43,249 bases of DNA from contig LSYV01000041.1 of the NCBI GenBank assembly GCA_001584585.1, positions 504,530-547,778 of the forward strand. The letters run 5' to 3'. The notes beneath the pieces were generated by a model, which did not search any database, was not told the origin of the DNA, and saw only the letters and a list, made by a program, of their open reading frames with translations. Within the stretch, counting starts at the first letter, position 1. Each line of letters starts with the position of its first letter. The stretch is from Gonium pectorale (taxonomy: Eukaryota; Chlorophyta; Chlorophyceae; Chlamydomonadales; Volvocaceae). A program made the translations under genes and the position numbers. This document shows positions 23,001 to 34,400 of the stretch, piece after piece.

Positions 23001-26000
23001 AAGTCTCGGATGGCCTCACCTCGTCTAGCCAAGGGGCCGCCGCCGCTGCCACCTTGGGGCCACCCGCCGAGCAGGGGCCGGCGGCCAAGGCCGCGCCGGC
23101 GCCGCCACCACTGCTGGCTGTGCTCACTCACCCCGCGCTGGGCGCCGTGCCGAAGGGCCCCCGCTCCCCCAGCGCTGCTACGAAGGGCGCCGCAGCGGTC
23201 ACGACCACGATGCACCCGGCTCGCGGCAGGCCGTCGGGGAACGTTCCCACGGCCTCAGGGCGCTCGCACCCAGCGGCAGCGTCGGCGGCTTCGAACGCCG
23301 GGGAGGCGGCCGAGGGGGAGGCGGCCGCTGGGGAGGCAGCCCCGGGGTCCCCCACCCGCATCCGACTTGGCAAGGTGGCGCACCCGGCGGCTCTCTCACC
23401 GCGCATGGGGCCCGGGCGCAATCTGCCCGCGCCGTCCCTCCCGCCCACCACTTCGGAGGCCACTGCGGCTGCTGCAGCTGCCGCGGCTGCCGCAGCCACG
23501 GCCTCTGCGGTTGTAGCCAGCGACAGTGCAGGGACCTCCGCGCCCGCGGCGGCAGCCGCCGAGCCGCACCCGGCCATGGCTGGTGAGGCGACGGGTGCGA
23601 GGTCAGGCCGGAGGCGGAGGAGCGCGCCCGCTCCCCAGGCAAGGGCGGCCCCTGCCGCGGAAGATGCAGAGGCTGGTGCCGCGGGGGGGCACGAAACGCA
23701 GGCGTCCGACGCAGCGGCGGCGCAGGGGGCTCCGCCGTCGGCCCGGAAGCGCAAGGCCCGGGCTGAGCCGCAGGTGTCTGCGACGCAGTCTCAGTCCCGC
23801 TCCCACGACGGGGCCGCCGCGGCCTTGCAGAACGGGAAGCGGCAGAGGGTGGCCCCGTCAGGAGCCACTGTCAGCAACGCCGGAGCCGCCGCCGTGGCAG
23901 CCGGGGCGACCGTCAGTACGGCCGCTGCGCAGCCGGCAGTGACGGCTGCGGCCGACACTGCAACAAGCCCACCCGGTGGGACCCGGAAGGGCAAGCGCGC
24001 CTCCTCGCCCCCGCCTGCCGCAGTGGGCTCCGAGGCCCCCATGCCAAGCGTGGCGCCGAGCGAGGCGGCGTGGCAGGGCGCTGCGGCCTCAGCGACGGCG
24101 CCGCAGCTTGGCGGCCTGGCCGGCAGTGCAGGAGCCGACAGCGCACAAGGCACAGCCCCTGCAGGGCAGCCGCCTTCCGGCAAGGCGTTGAAACCGCCGA
24201 AGGGCCCCAGGAGCCGGAAATCAGCCCCTGCGGCCGTGGGCACGGGAGCTGTGGCGGGCCCGGCCCTTGCGCCGCCGCCGCCGCCGGTTGCGCCGCCCTC
24301 TGGCGAATGGCGCATCATCCCGTCACCCGCTGCGTCGTCCAGCGCCGCCGCGGCGGCGGCGCTGGGCGAGCTCGCGTCGCAAGAGCCGTACGCGTCGTAC
24401 TTCCTTGCGCTGCCTTTAACGTACATCCACAAGGTGATGTCAGCCACGAGCGGCGCGCCGCCGCCCGCGGACATGCCGGGAGGCAGCGGCTCGGGCGGCG
24501 GCCGCCGCGGCCGGCCTGGCAGTCTGGCGGCTTGGGTCAACGGTGCTGCCGCCGGCGGCGGCGGCTCCGGAACCAGCTTTGATCCCGAGCCGCCGGCGCC
24601 CACCAATCCGTACGTGCTGCCCGGCAAGGCCCACCATAACACCTCCCTCACCTACATCAACGACCAGACCCAGTGCGACATGCAGTACCTCTACTGCAGC
24701 ATCCTGCGCCTGTACAAGCCGGCGCTGTGCGCCGCGGCGGCGCTGACCGCCAAGCGCCAGACGCAGGCGCGGCCGCTTGCGCTCCCGTACATGGCAGCTG
24801 CCGTACAGATGCTGAAGGACACCAAGTACTTCCTCAAGGACTACGGCGGCGGCACGCCCGCGGCGTCCGCAGCCGATGGCGCGTTACGGTTGCTGGTGGC
24901 TCTGCAGCTCGACGAGGAGCCGTCGCCGGAGGCGCAGCAGCGCCAGCGGCCCGCAGGCACGCGCGCCAGCAAGCAGCAGTGCTCGGCGGCGGCCGCCGCC
25001 GCAGCGGCGGAGGCTTCCGTGGCGGCGACGGCCTCCCACGCGCCGCCGCCCCGGGTGCGGCGGCAGCTGGCGCTGACGCCGCCCGAGCTGGTGGTGGTGG
25101 AGCCGGCGGCGCCGCCGCTGGTGACGGTTGGCGACTTCAAGCGGGCGGTGGTGGCGGCCTTCACGGACACGTACCGCATGTGCTGCCCACGGCCCCGCGG
25201 ACCGGGCAAGAACGGCGGCGGCGGGCCCATGGTGGTCACATCCATCGTGCAGGGCATGGATCCCAAGGTGGGACGCTGGAGTGCGGTAAATCCGGTCCTC
25301 GAAAGGACCGCGGGAGAGGGACGCCGCGAGAGCTGTACGGAAGGACCCGTGCATGATTGATTGAGGCGGCGGAACATACGGTCCACAGGGCACGATGACG
25401 TCTGATGGGCAAGGGGCGGGACAGAGGCTTGGCCCGCCTTTGGGCCTAGCATTTGGGGCCAGCATGCTAGCCGCGCCAGAGCGTGCATCCCACGCTCCGG
25501 CGGTGTGGGAGGCTCCCCGGTCCTGCCCCAGCCGTTACCCTGCCCAAAAGCCAACCCGGGACCGGTCCTTCCACAACCTGTAGGTCTTTGCGGCCGGCGA
25601 TTCGGCGCCGCTTCCGCTACCCTTGCCGTCACCGACGGCGCCGGCGGACACCGGCTCGGAGGCCTCGACGTTAGCGCTGGCGCCGGCGCAGCCACCCCCA
25701 CAGCCCCCGCAGCCGGCGGAGGTGGTGGTGGTCCGCTGCAGCGGCCTGGACCTGGACGTTCGGTGGCGCCACGCGGGCGGGCCCGAGGACTGGCGGGTTG
25801 CGTGCCTGTGCGGCACTCAGGTGAGGCCGCAGGCGTGCCTCGCAAGGCCACGGGGCTGCAGCGCTGTGGTGCGGGCTTGGGCAAGCGATTCGTGGCGGGG
25901 ATTCGCCCAGAATAATCTCATGATCCCCGGGTACCGTGATTCCACAGTGTCGTAACTCGTTGACACGGTGTCGAGACGCCACGGTGTAGACGAGTGTGCC

Positions 26001-26240
26001 TGCTTGTGGATTGTATGGTTTTCCCTTCCTTGTATAGTTTCCCTTCCTTGGCTGTCCGCGACCGCCCAACAGGATGATGACGGGGAGCGCATGATTGCCT
26101 GCGAGGTGTGTGGCGTGTGGTCGCACACTCGCTGCAACGACATCCCAGACGAGCTGGACGAGCCGCCCAGCTTCACCTGCCGCGAGTGCGCCAAAGCGGC
26201 GTCGGCCAAGGGGGGGCCCAGCGGGAGCGGAAACAAGTGA
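11051..26240 (+). CDS. Giant PHD-finger protein of the MS1/MMD1/PTC1 family
   Basis: Eleven-exon model: 11051-11291, 11536-11646, 11830-12185, 12476-12673, 12872-18757, about 18983-19054, 19267-19365, 19666-19739, 19996-25267, 25584-25820, 26073-26240. Phases agree at every junction, giving about 4,237 residues. Landmarks shared with plant MALE STERILITY 1 and MALE MEIOCYTE DEATH 1 appear in order: CDQCRNMGWQHHPVSKRRYH (about 75-95), LHGVIHANGFGHLLRMNGR (about 160), LMSLWDALCSTLRAREISVE and TWYGKWGYGFG (about 225-275), a winged-helix-like segment across exons 6-8 (WLARLALRDV, VLDWVLKQ), VTVGDFKRAVVAAFTDTYRM (about 4060), and a C-terminal C4HC3 PHD finger (CLC, CEVCGVWSHTRC, CREC) split by the last intron. 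Plant relatives are nuclear regulators of male meiosis or tapetum of about 700 residues. Two insertions account for the extra length. Least certain are the exon 6 acceptor (AAAG) and the exon 5 start. Confidence 0.85.
13020..18700 (+). other. Insertion 1 in the PHD protein: about 1,890-residue low-complexity region
   Basis: This is the bulk of exon 5, lying between the conserved segment ending FGQLLQRMLFYISRPDV and the winged-helix-like segment. It is rich in Ala, Pro, Gln and Gly, with few predicted folded stretches. Notable short elements are basic NLS-like patches (PPAKRGRRSG near 13226; KRQRP near 15427), a hydrophobic-acidic patch LALEWDLMSDDDEDKKD at about 16151-16201, a VKEEP sumoylation-type site at 16283-16297, and two copies of an MD(V/I)(S/T)PP motif (15308, 16925). 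The frame stays open for nearly 6 kb and joins the flanking exons in phase, so it is taken as translated rather than intronic. Its role is unknown; regulatory disorder or a coactivator-like surface is possible. Confidence 0.75.
20130..24300 (+). other. Insertion 2 in the PHD protein: about 1,390-residue charged low-complexity region
   Basis: This lies inside exon 9, after LEYTVPMPAHGPYARKGGRI and before the conserved stretch around NPYVLPGKAHHNTSLTYIND (nt 24607). It is Ala/Gly/Pro/Glu/Lys-rich and more charged than insertion 1. It has recurring basic patches (GRGRRRRTGPSKA near 22076, RRRRSSRPKAE near 22486, KKPRSTRKRARPS near 22583, GRRRRSAPAP near 23611, ARKRKARAE near 23740, KRQRV near 23838). 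It also has repeated VK(A/V/K)E tetrapeptides between about 20477 and 22245, and one DVSPPRA motif (21689). The basic patches resemble NLSs or AT-hook-like DNA contacts, but none has the canonical GRP core. Confidence 0.75.
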
Positions 26241-28408
26241 TGGGAGGGAGGGGAGCCGGGCCGGGTAGGGGTAGAGCGACGGCAACGGGGCTTCCCGCCC
26301 GAAGCATGGCCGCGCTTAGCGGCAGCGGCAGAAAGCTAGAAACGGGGACTGTCCATGGCGCATTGGTGCTTGCTCGAAGGACTTGTGCCTGCTGCGATGC
26401 GGTCTGGGCGGGTTTTTTTTGCACGGGACGGCGTCCATGGAATGCGGTTGCGCGAAGCCTGGTTGGCGCTGACAGCGGGCGTGCACACGGGCCCACACTG
26501 TCTGCGGGTTCCTACTAAGGGCCAGCTTCCAGAAAGCAAGGACCTGAACTGGGCACCTCATGGCCTGGGCTTCAAGCCGCTTACGCTACGGATAACACAT
26601 GGGGAGGCTGTAATCCTCGAGGTGCCTGCTCGCACAATGCCTGGGCGCTGTACATGTTGCGAGGTTCATGGGCCATGGCAAAACTTGCGGGGGGTCACGA
26701 GTGTGGGATGATGGGATAGCACTGCTTCCGCCACCCTAGGAGAGGGCAGGCATGGAAGGGGTGTCGGATTTGCAAGTGTCGGCAGGCGTTTCGTGTGCGC
26801 TGAAGCGCCCTCCCGTCCTGCTGTTGCACGTCTGGCCGTGGTTACTATCGTGAGCTCCTAATGACTCCGTGCATCGTGTGGGTTGGTGCATTTACAGTGA
26901 ACCAGGGATGGTAAGGCGTGGAGCGGATTGGCTGGCCTTGAAGCTCGTCAATGAAGGCAATGGCTGTCCTGTGAGAGGGCCGGCTTGCTGTGCTGCTTGT
27001 AAACTGTGAGAGGAAGCCTGTCCTTAAGAATTGTGCGGCGGTGAATCCGGTTTCCGGATCAAGCAAAAAGTTCGAGGTGAGAGGATTCTGTCAAGTGTCA
27101 ACAGGAAAAAGCTGTCGGTCGGGTGTCAATTAGGGGTAAAGACTAGAAACGTGTCAAAACACGTCTGTACGGTAGCCGCCCGCCTTGAAACTGTATGCGC
27201 ACTTCAGCTATGCATGAGTACTTTTCGACGTGCGGATCATAGTACTACTGTACCTTACTTGCGGTCAATGTCAGAGCAGCGAAAGCCTCCTGAACTAGGT
27301 TTCGGTCGGCCTGGCCAGCAAACCGCGCTCACTTTCTAGCCCATTTCAAAATTTTTTCCCAATTAGTAAAGGCTGGCGAACAGGCCCGTGAGGAAGCAAA
27401 CGCACTCGCAGCCGCACAGAAGGCAGCAGCTAAGGCGGCGAAGCGCAAGGAGATGCAGTACCGGTTTGGCCAAGTCTGGAACTTGTGGTTTGTTGCTGCT
27501 ATGATGAGCTACAGTAGTTTCGCCGAAACGTGTCTCTGACGGTGAGGCTGCAACAGGAACTGCTGACCACGCGGCAAACCGGTGATCGTGCCGATGGTCA
27601 GGAGTGCATCGGGGCATGAATGGCCGTTGACAGGGCGATGTATGCATGTCAATTGGAGCTAGAAACTTGCCTTTTGGGTTGTCAAATCTAAAAATGTTTT
27701 GCTCCGCATGTCAGTCGGGGGAATAAATACAAATTCTGGAAGGCGTGAATGTACGGCATGTATATGCGCGTTACTGCATGACTGGGCGCAGAGACTTTCG
27801 TGCTTCCTCACTTTCGCGCTTTCCTATGACCCTGTTTCCGCAGTCAGTGCATTGAGCGCGAAGCAGGGCGCAGTGCAAACACGCTCTCCATGGTAGGAGA
27901 CGGGAGGGGTATGGGTTCGTGCCGGCATCGGCTACGCTCGCGCTGCGCGATTGCGCTATCTAGAGCACACAGCTTACTCAACTGAGCTTAGGGCCCAGGG
28001 GTCTGCCGCTACGGTGCACGCAACATCCCTCAATGCTCTTCACGAAGATATTCGCATTGCCGTCCGCTATTCATAATAGCCTGCGCGTGCCCTTGCGAAA
28101 ATGACACCCGTCAACCGTCCCACAACTGTGCTTGACGATGAAAATTTGTAAGCGAGCTGACTTGCTCTATTTTCGGACCTATTAGTGTTATGAACGAACC
28201 AATGAACAGCGTGACGTATGATTGCCTATTCAAGGTCACGCCTCCCACGGACGGTGTTGTTTGCGCCCCTTTGACCTTTCGACTTTAATGCACCAATTTT
28301 CACTGTAACATCCGGCGAGGCTGCCCACGCAATGGAGAGCGGACGTGCTCCCGGAACGGGGAGATGTGCGCGGCACTGCCAGCAACGGAGCGCGTGGAGG
28401 CACACGCT
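26241..28408. other. 3' flank of the PHD gene and spacer before the cyclase gene
   Basis: No gene is recognised. The left part is probably 3' UTR. From about 27000 to 28300 the sequence is less GC-rich than the coding regions and has only short frames. The last few hundred bases must contain the promoter and 5' UTR of the cyclase gene if the start at 28409 is right. I found no clear TATA element. Confidence 0.55.
26609..26613 (+). terminator. Candidate TGTAA polyadenylation signal for the PHD-protein gene
   Basis: TGTAA is the usual polyadenylation signal of volvocine green algae. This copy lies about 370 bases after the stop codon, a reasonable 3' UTR length. A second TGTAA at 26998-27002 is an alternative. 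Confidence 0.4.
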
Positions 28409-31400
28409 ATGAAGTCTATCGGGTCTTTCGGAGATTGGGCCATCGTGTTCTGCATTCTCTCTGTCGCACTCTGGTCGCATGGAGCGGCGACAGGCGAACA
28501 GGCGTGCGTGCGTGCACTGGCCACCCGAATGTAAGGAGTTACGTACTGGGCTCGTGCCATCGATGTGTGCGTCGGTTTGAGACTAAACCCGACCCACCCT
28601 ACTGGGCCCCTCGTGAAGCTGCAACGCAAGCAGTGCCTCGGTGGAGTACTTTGTGGAAAGCGCTGTGGGACTTCACCATTGCAACCGATTGGTCAATAAC
28701 GCGGTGGGTTATTGCTGATGTGCAAAGCATACACAGTGTCACCGGCTCCATAGTTGGTATCACCCTGTCACCCCGGAAACCGCCTTCGTTTGCCATACAT
28801 GCACTGTCACCCCGGGAATCGCCTTCGTTTGCCATGCATGGGTCGGTGCTGTATTGCCTCGAGTGGATTGTTCCTTGCGGGCCGACCGCCCTTTGCCATG
28901 TCCGCACTCCGACGCCCCGCAGACCGCATCGCTCGTACACGTGCTGGTACCGGACACGTACGGAGCATGGCTCCTGCCGACACTGACGCGGTTTGCGCTC
29001 CGCTATGATGTGGAGCTGCGCGTCGACGTGCAGCCCTTGGACCAGCTGTCCGCGATCATCCAGCAAGCCGCCCAGACAAGCAGGCCACGGGGAAGCCAGG
29101 GACAGAGTGCGACATCCCAGTCCCTCGCGGGCCTGGTTCCGGGCTCGGCCATGACCACATCGTACGACCTGTGGCTCCATCCCGTCAGCCACACGCTGCA
29201 ACTGGTGGATGCAGGGCTACTGACGGACCTCAGGTGCGGCAGCCCATGGTGCCCCAAACCAGTGGGTCCCCTCGAATTTCCATCGCTGCACCAGTAGGTC
29301 ACTCCCCGATCCCCCAACGCAACCGCCGGCTTCCAGCCTGCCTTTACACAGATTGTGTTGAGAGCTCGTGACCGGATGGGGTGCTGCGGGTAGCCCTTGC
29401 GGTCCCCGACCCATGGGAGCGGCTATGTCTGGCTGCGGGATGACGTGGTATCGTCGGTTTGCCAGGCTGGCCTCAGGGTTCAGGGTACGAGCACGTAACC
29501 CGGGGTTCGCTGCACCACGTGCCCCTTCCCGCGCTTTCCAAACCCGCTGCCCGCTCTAGGGACGGGACCCTTCGACGGGACCCTTGCCGGTGATGCGCCC
29601 TGGTCGTTGCCCCCGCTGCTGATTGACGACTGACAGAGCTGCAACCTAAAGCCCGCGCTTTGCCACCGACCCGCTCCCTCCTGGTACGGCGCCTTTCCCG
29701 GCCCGTGCAGTCACTCGATCGAGATGGGCGACCACGACCTGCACGGGAAGGTGGGCATGGAGCTGCGGACCGCAACTGCTCGGGACCTAAGGCGGCCGCG
29801 CACTTGTTTTGATCCGGGATGGCCGAAACTGTTCCCCTATGCACGAAGCAGTGCATAATGATTCTGTCGTGCTGGTAGCGGAGCGGGAATGGGGAGCTGG
29901 CAAAGGTAAAGGAGGGCGGCTGTTGGCTGGTGGGTGCTCGCGCCCCAAGCTATGCGACACGTGCCGCCTGGGTGTGGGTAAGCGGACGGGCGCACACGAC
30001 GAGCGCATCGGGCGTATCGAGACGTGCGCGCCGCATGATGGTGGTGTCAGGGATGGCGGTCGCGCGTCGTGCGCCTGCCCACCAGCCCCTGCGTCGCCTC
30101 GCAACACCCCTTCTCCGCCGCTCTATGCTGGGAGGAATTCCTCTCCGTCACCGTCACTGTGGAAAGGCCCTCTTTCACCACTCTGGAAACCTCATCCCTC
30201 CACTTCCCTACATGCGTGCGTGCGCAGGACTTCTCCCAACAGCTGCGCATGCAGCTGGCCACGTATCAGGGCGCCACAGTGGTGAGTCCCGCCTCTGTCG
30301 GCATGCGGCCGTTCACTGCCGCCATTCATTGCTGCCCTTGTCGCTGCCCGCCGCTCTCGCCACTCAGTAGCGCCCTTTTTCGGCTCGCTGGCTGGCTGAC
30401 TGCTTAGCCAAGCAGGCTTCCCTGCCAGGCGTATCCACACAGTCCTCGTGATGCCCGCTCCCGCTGCGTCGGACCCCCAGGCGGTGCCGCTGGACGGCTC
30501 CGGGCTGCTGACGCTGTACCGACAGGACGTGCTGCCGGCGCTCGGGCTGCAGGTGGGTGGGTGGGTGGCTGGGTGGCGGGTGGGGAAAGACTGTGGGGAG
30601 CGCGTCGGGGCCGCCAGGCGACCAGTGGGCCGCCGTGTTGCAGCGCTGGGCGCGTATCGCACCTTGCGGCATGCCGTCCCCTTGCGGCCTTCATGCCGAG
30701 CTGCAATTATGTGCAGTGGGTCTCGGTGGGGCCCCCTGCCTCGGACCCGTGTCGGCATCCGCCCGCGTGCGCCACTGGCCTGCCGTCCTCCCTTATCCCC
30801 GGACTAGTGGGTTGTGTGGTATGCTGCATCCGCCCTCGTACGCAACGGGCCTGCCGTCGTCTTACTTTCCCTGTCAGGTGCCGACAACGTGGCGTGAGCT
30901 GCTCAAGTTCGCGGGAGAGTACGTGCTGGCGCGGGAGCAGCGCCTGCAGCGGCGATTGGAGCAGCAGCAGCCGTCGGCGCAGCAGCAGGGGCAGCAACAG
31001 GAGCAGGGCCTTATCGGCGGCAGCGACGTGGATCCGCCCTACCCGCTGTGCCTGCCGCTGCTGGGTCCAGGTGCAGTCTCGTGGGGCCCCACCAACCGGG
31101 GACACGTCAGCGCGTGACGTGCCGCGCAGTGGGTTTCTGGCTGGCGGTCTTGGGGTGCTGTGGGGTGGTGGTTTGGTTGCAGGCGTAGATTCGCCGCTCG
31201 CCTGCTCCCTACGGTGTTTAGAAGGACGGCATTGGCCGTGCCTGCACAACCAGCTGACGATGGGCGGTCTCGCTACTACCGTACCTCCTCTGCCTTAGCC
31301 CGCAACCCTTTTCGGACCATGGACCCCCCCCCCCGCCTTGCCGGCCGCCTCTCGTCATGACGCTGCCCCGTCCCCGGGAAGTCGTGCGCCCATGGGCCCC

Positions 31401-34400
31401 CTAGAGGGACTGCATCCTTGCCTCCTCGCACCCATCCCTGGCACCGCCCCTTGCCTGCCATACCGCCGAACGGCTTAGGTCGGTGACTGTACCGCGCCGG
31501 CCTCTCCCGGCCACTCCCTCCCCACGGTCGCCCGTCTGAACCCGCGCCCTCCCGTCCGGGCAACCTCTTGCCCCCCTCCTCCCCGGCCCCGGTTTCCTCC
31601 CCCTCCCTCCTGTAGGCTGCTCGCAGCAGCCCCTCCTGACGGCCGTCTGGTCAAGCATCGCTCAGCTCCGCGGCTGGCAGCAGGGACTGCATTTTGACGC
31701 GGCGTCAATGCGGCCGCTGCTAGACACGCCCGCCGTTCGCGAGGCGCTCCGCGTGCTGGCGCGGCTGATGGCTGCCTCGGCGCCGCCCGAGGCGGGCGAC
31801 GGCTGCGGGATGGCCAGCATGGCCTTCGCGCGCGGGCACTGCGCGCTGACGCTGGCTTCCTTCGTTCCGCAGATGCGGGTGCGGTGTTGGAGCGTTCGGC
31901 AGGGCGGGGCGCGATGGTATTGGGCACGGGGCTCCCTGTTGGGACCGCCCTGGGACAGTCCACTTCAGGACGGGACGTGTTTTCAGGACGGGGCGTTTTT
32001 TTTTGAGCGGCACTGGCACCTGAAAGGCAGCATGCGCCGCAATAGGGGCAGCACTAGGATCGCGGCAGCCCTATGAGCCGATGCCAGCCGTGGGGCACGT
32101 CGAGAACGGCGCAGGACTATCACTGGCCGTTGGGCAGTCAAGTGTCACCTCCGCCCGCCCGTGTTGGAACTCGTGCGCGCTACACCCCGTTCAGGTGTTT
32201 GTGGAGCTGGGCACCAACGCGACGGTGCCGCAGGAGAGCGTCAGGGCCGCCCCGCTGCCCGGGTCCGACGTGGTGTGGCCGGGGGACGGCGGCGCCGGCC
32301 TCGTCTCGTGCAACCCGACGCTGTGCCCACACGGCAACTCGGCGGCAGGAGCGGCCGCGGCCCCGGCCCCCGGCGAGGCCGGGCCAGACGCCGCGGAGCA
32401 GCAGCAGCAGCAAGGGGCCGCCTTTGTCAACTTCGCTCCTCTCCTGCCGCCATCGCTGCTTGCAGCGGGTGTGGACAGCAGGTGGGCCCGGGGGCTGGGT
32501 GGGCTGCGGTCCTTGCGGGTGCGCGGCGTGGGTGTGGGTGTGGGTGTAGGCGGGAAATCACACGGTTTTGGAAGGCTGGCCACGGGCGTTGAGGGGTAGG
32601 CCTTCGCACCATGGAAGCAAAGCCTTGAGGCGCACGCTCCAGGTGTTGCGGGAGCGCAGGGGGTGCCCGGGACGTCAGTTGGTGGTTTCCGCAGCCGGCC
32701 GCAGCCGGCCGCAGCCGGTCGCGGGGGCCGCGGTCCGTGACGCGCTGCCGTCTGCCCGTCCCCCCGGCCGCAGGTCCTCGGCGGTCGTCCAGATGCTGTC
32801 GTTCAGCATCCTGGCCTTCCTGGCGTCTCCCAACCGATACGATGAGGCAGCCGGCGAGAGTCCGGCCACACCATCCGGTCCAGCCTTTGCGCAGCAGACA
32901 AACGCCACGGAACTGCCAGGACCCACCTCGCCGCTCGTCAGCCTGGCGCCCGTACGAATGTCGTACCTGTCCAACAGTCGTCTGGATCTTTGGGTCCAGG
33001 CAGGGTACGACGCGGGCCTGGTCCGTACGGCGCTTCCCATTATGGCGGCGGGCAGCCAGCATCCCAACCAGGCGACGGGGCTGCGGATGCCGGGGGCCGA
33101 GTACTACAAGTGAGCGCTGTCGGGGGGTTGGGGACGTGGGAACGGGAGGAAGGAGGGAAGGGACGGATGGAAAATGGACTTGGAGCGTCGGTAGAGCGCC
33201 TTTGAGAGCGCGGGGGCGTATCCCCAGTGCTGCTGCTGGCAGCGTCTCGCTGGCTGGCAGCGGGGATCTCCATCGGTGGCCTAATGTCAATGAGGGAACA
33301 GAACTTAGATTGCGATGGCCGCCCAACCCAGATTATTAGCAGTGCTCTAGGCGTTTGGGCGTTTCACTGTGCCGGCATCGCAGCAGATCCAACTGGGTCC
33401 CTCCCGGAGGTTGTTCGTACCATGTCTCGTTGCTGAGGCCTTGGAAGTGGGAATGCCCACTGGCGACTGGCCGTTTGCGGCCTGTGGCGTGTGGCGTGGA
33501 CATTCATTACCCAAAACCACCGGGAACGCCCCTTCGCCTCCGACAGTCAACTGCTCGACGGCCTCCTGGAGCCGCTGCGCGCGAGCTTGGTCGCGGACGC
33601 CGGCACCGCACCGCAGCCGGTGCAGCCGCCTCCGGCTCCGCCTCCTTCGCACCAGCAGCCGGCGCAACGGCGGCTGACGGAGGAGGCAGCAGCAGCAGCA
33701 CCGGCCTCAGGCGACAGTGGCGTCGTCGTCGATGACGGTGACGGCGGTGCTCCCACCGCTACCGGCCACATCAGCAACTGTGGGCTGCCGACAGGCATCT
33801 CATCGGTGGCCGACGGCACGGGCAGCGGCAGCAGCAGCGGCGTGGGGGCTCGGCACGGCCTAGGGGCGGTGCACGACCCGGGTGCCGCTGGTGCGCATGT
33901 GGAGCGGCTCCGGTGGGCGCTGGAGCGGCGGCGGCGGCGGCTTAGGGCGGTTGAGGAGGCGCTGGAGGCGGTGCTGGCGCAGCTGCCGGAAAGGCAGGCG
34001 CTGCTGGCGTCGCACTACGGCGCGCAGGTGGGACGCTCGGGGCGGTCGGGCAGGGAGGGGGGCGGGGCGGCGTTGGGATCCCTGGAGTCTTAACCGCCGG
34101 CAGGCGCCATCGCTTCCGGCCGCCCTACCCCGGCCTGACGGCTGGCCTGGCTGTGCGAGTGCAGCGTCGTCGCGAAGTTGCGGCCTGTGTTGCCTTTCGA
34201 AGGGTCCGAAACCCTGGGGCCGCACCACTGCTGGGGCCGCACCACTGCTGGGGCCGCACCACTGCTGGGGCCGCACCACTGCTGGGGCCGCACCACTGCG
34301 GCGCCCACCCTGATGCAACGTCGTACGCGGCGCTACCTGCCCTCCTGTGACATGCATCAGCGCTGCAGGCGGCGTTTGGCGTACCACGTTCGTTCGCTAC

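Noticed and set aside
24841..25884. 347-codon minus-strand frame crossing the exon 9 to exon 10 region
   Set aside because: Overlaps conserved plus-strand coding and an intron; no known motif.
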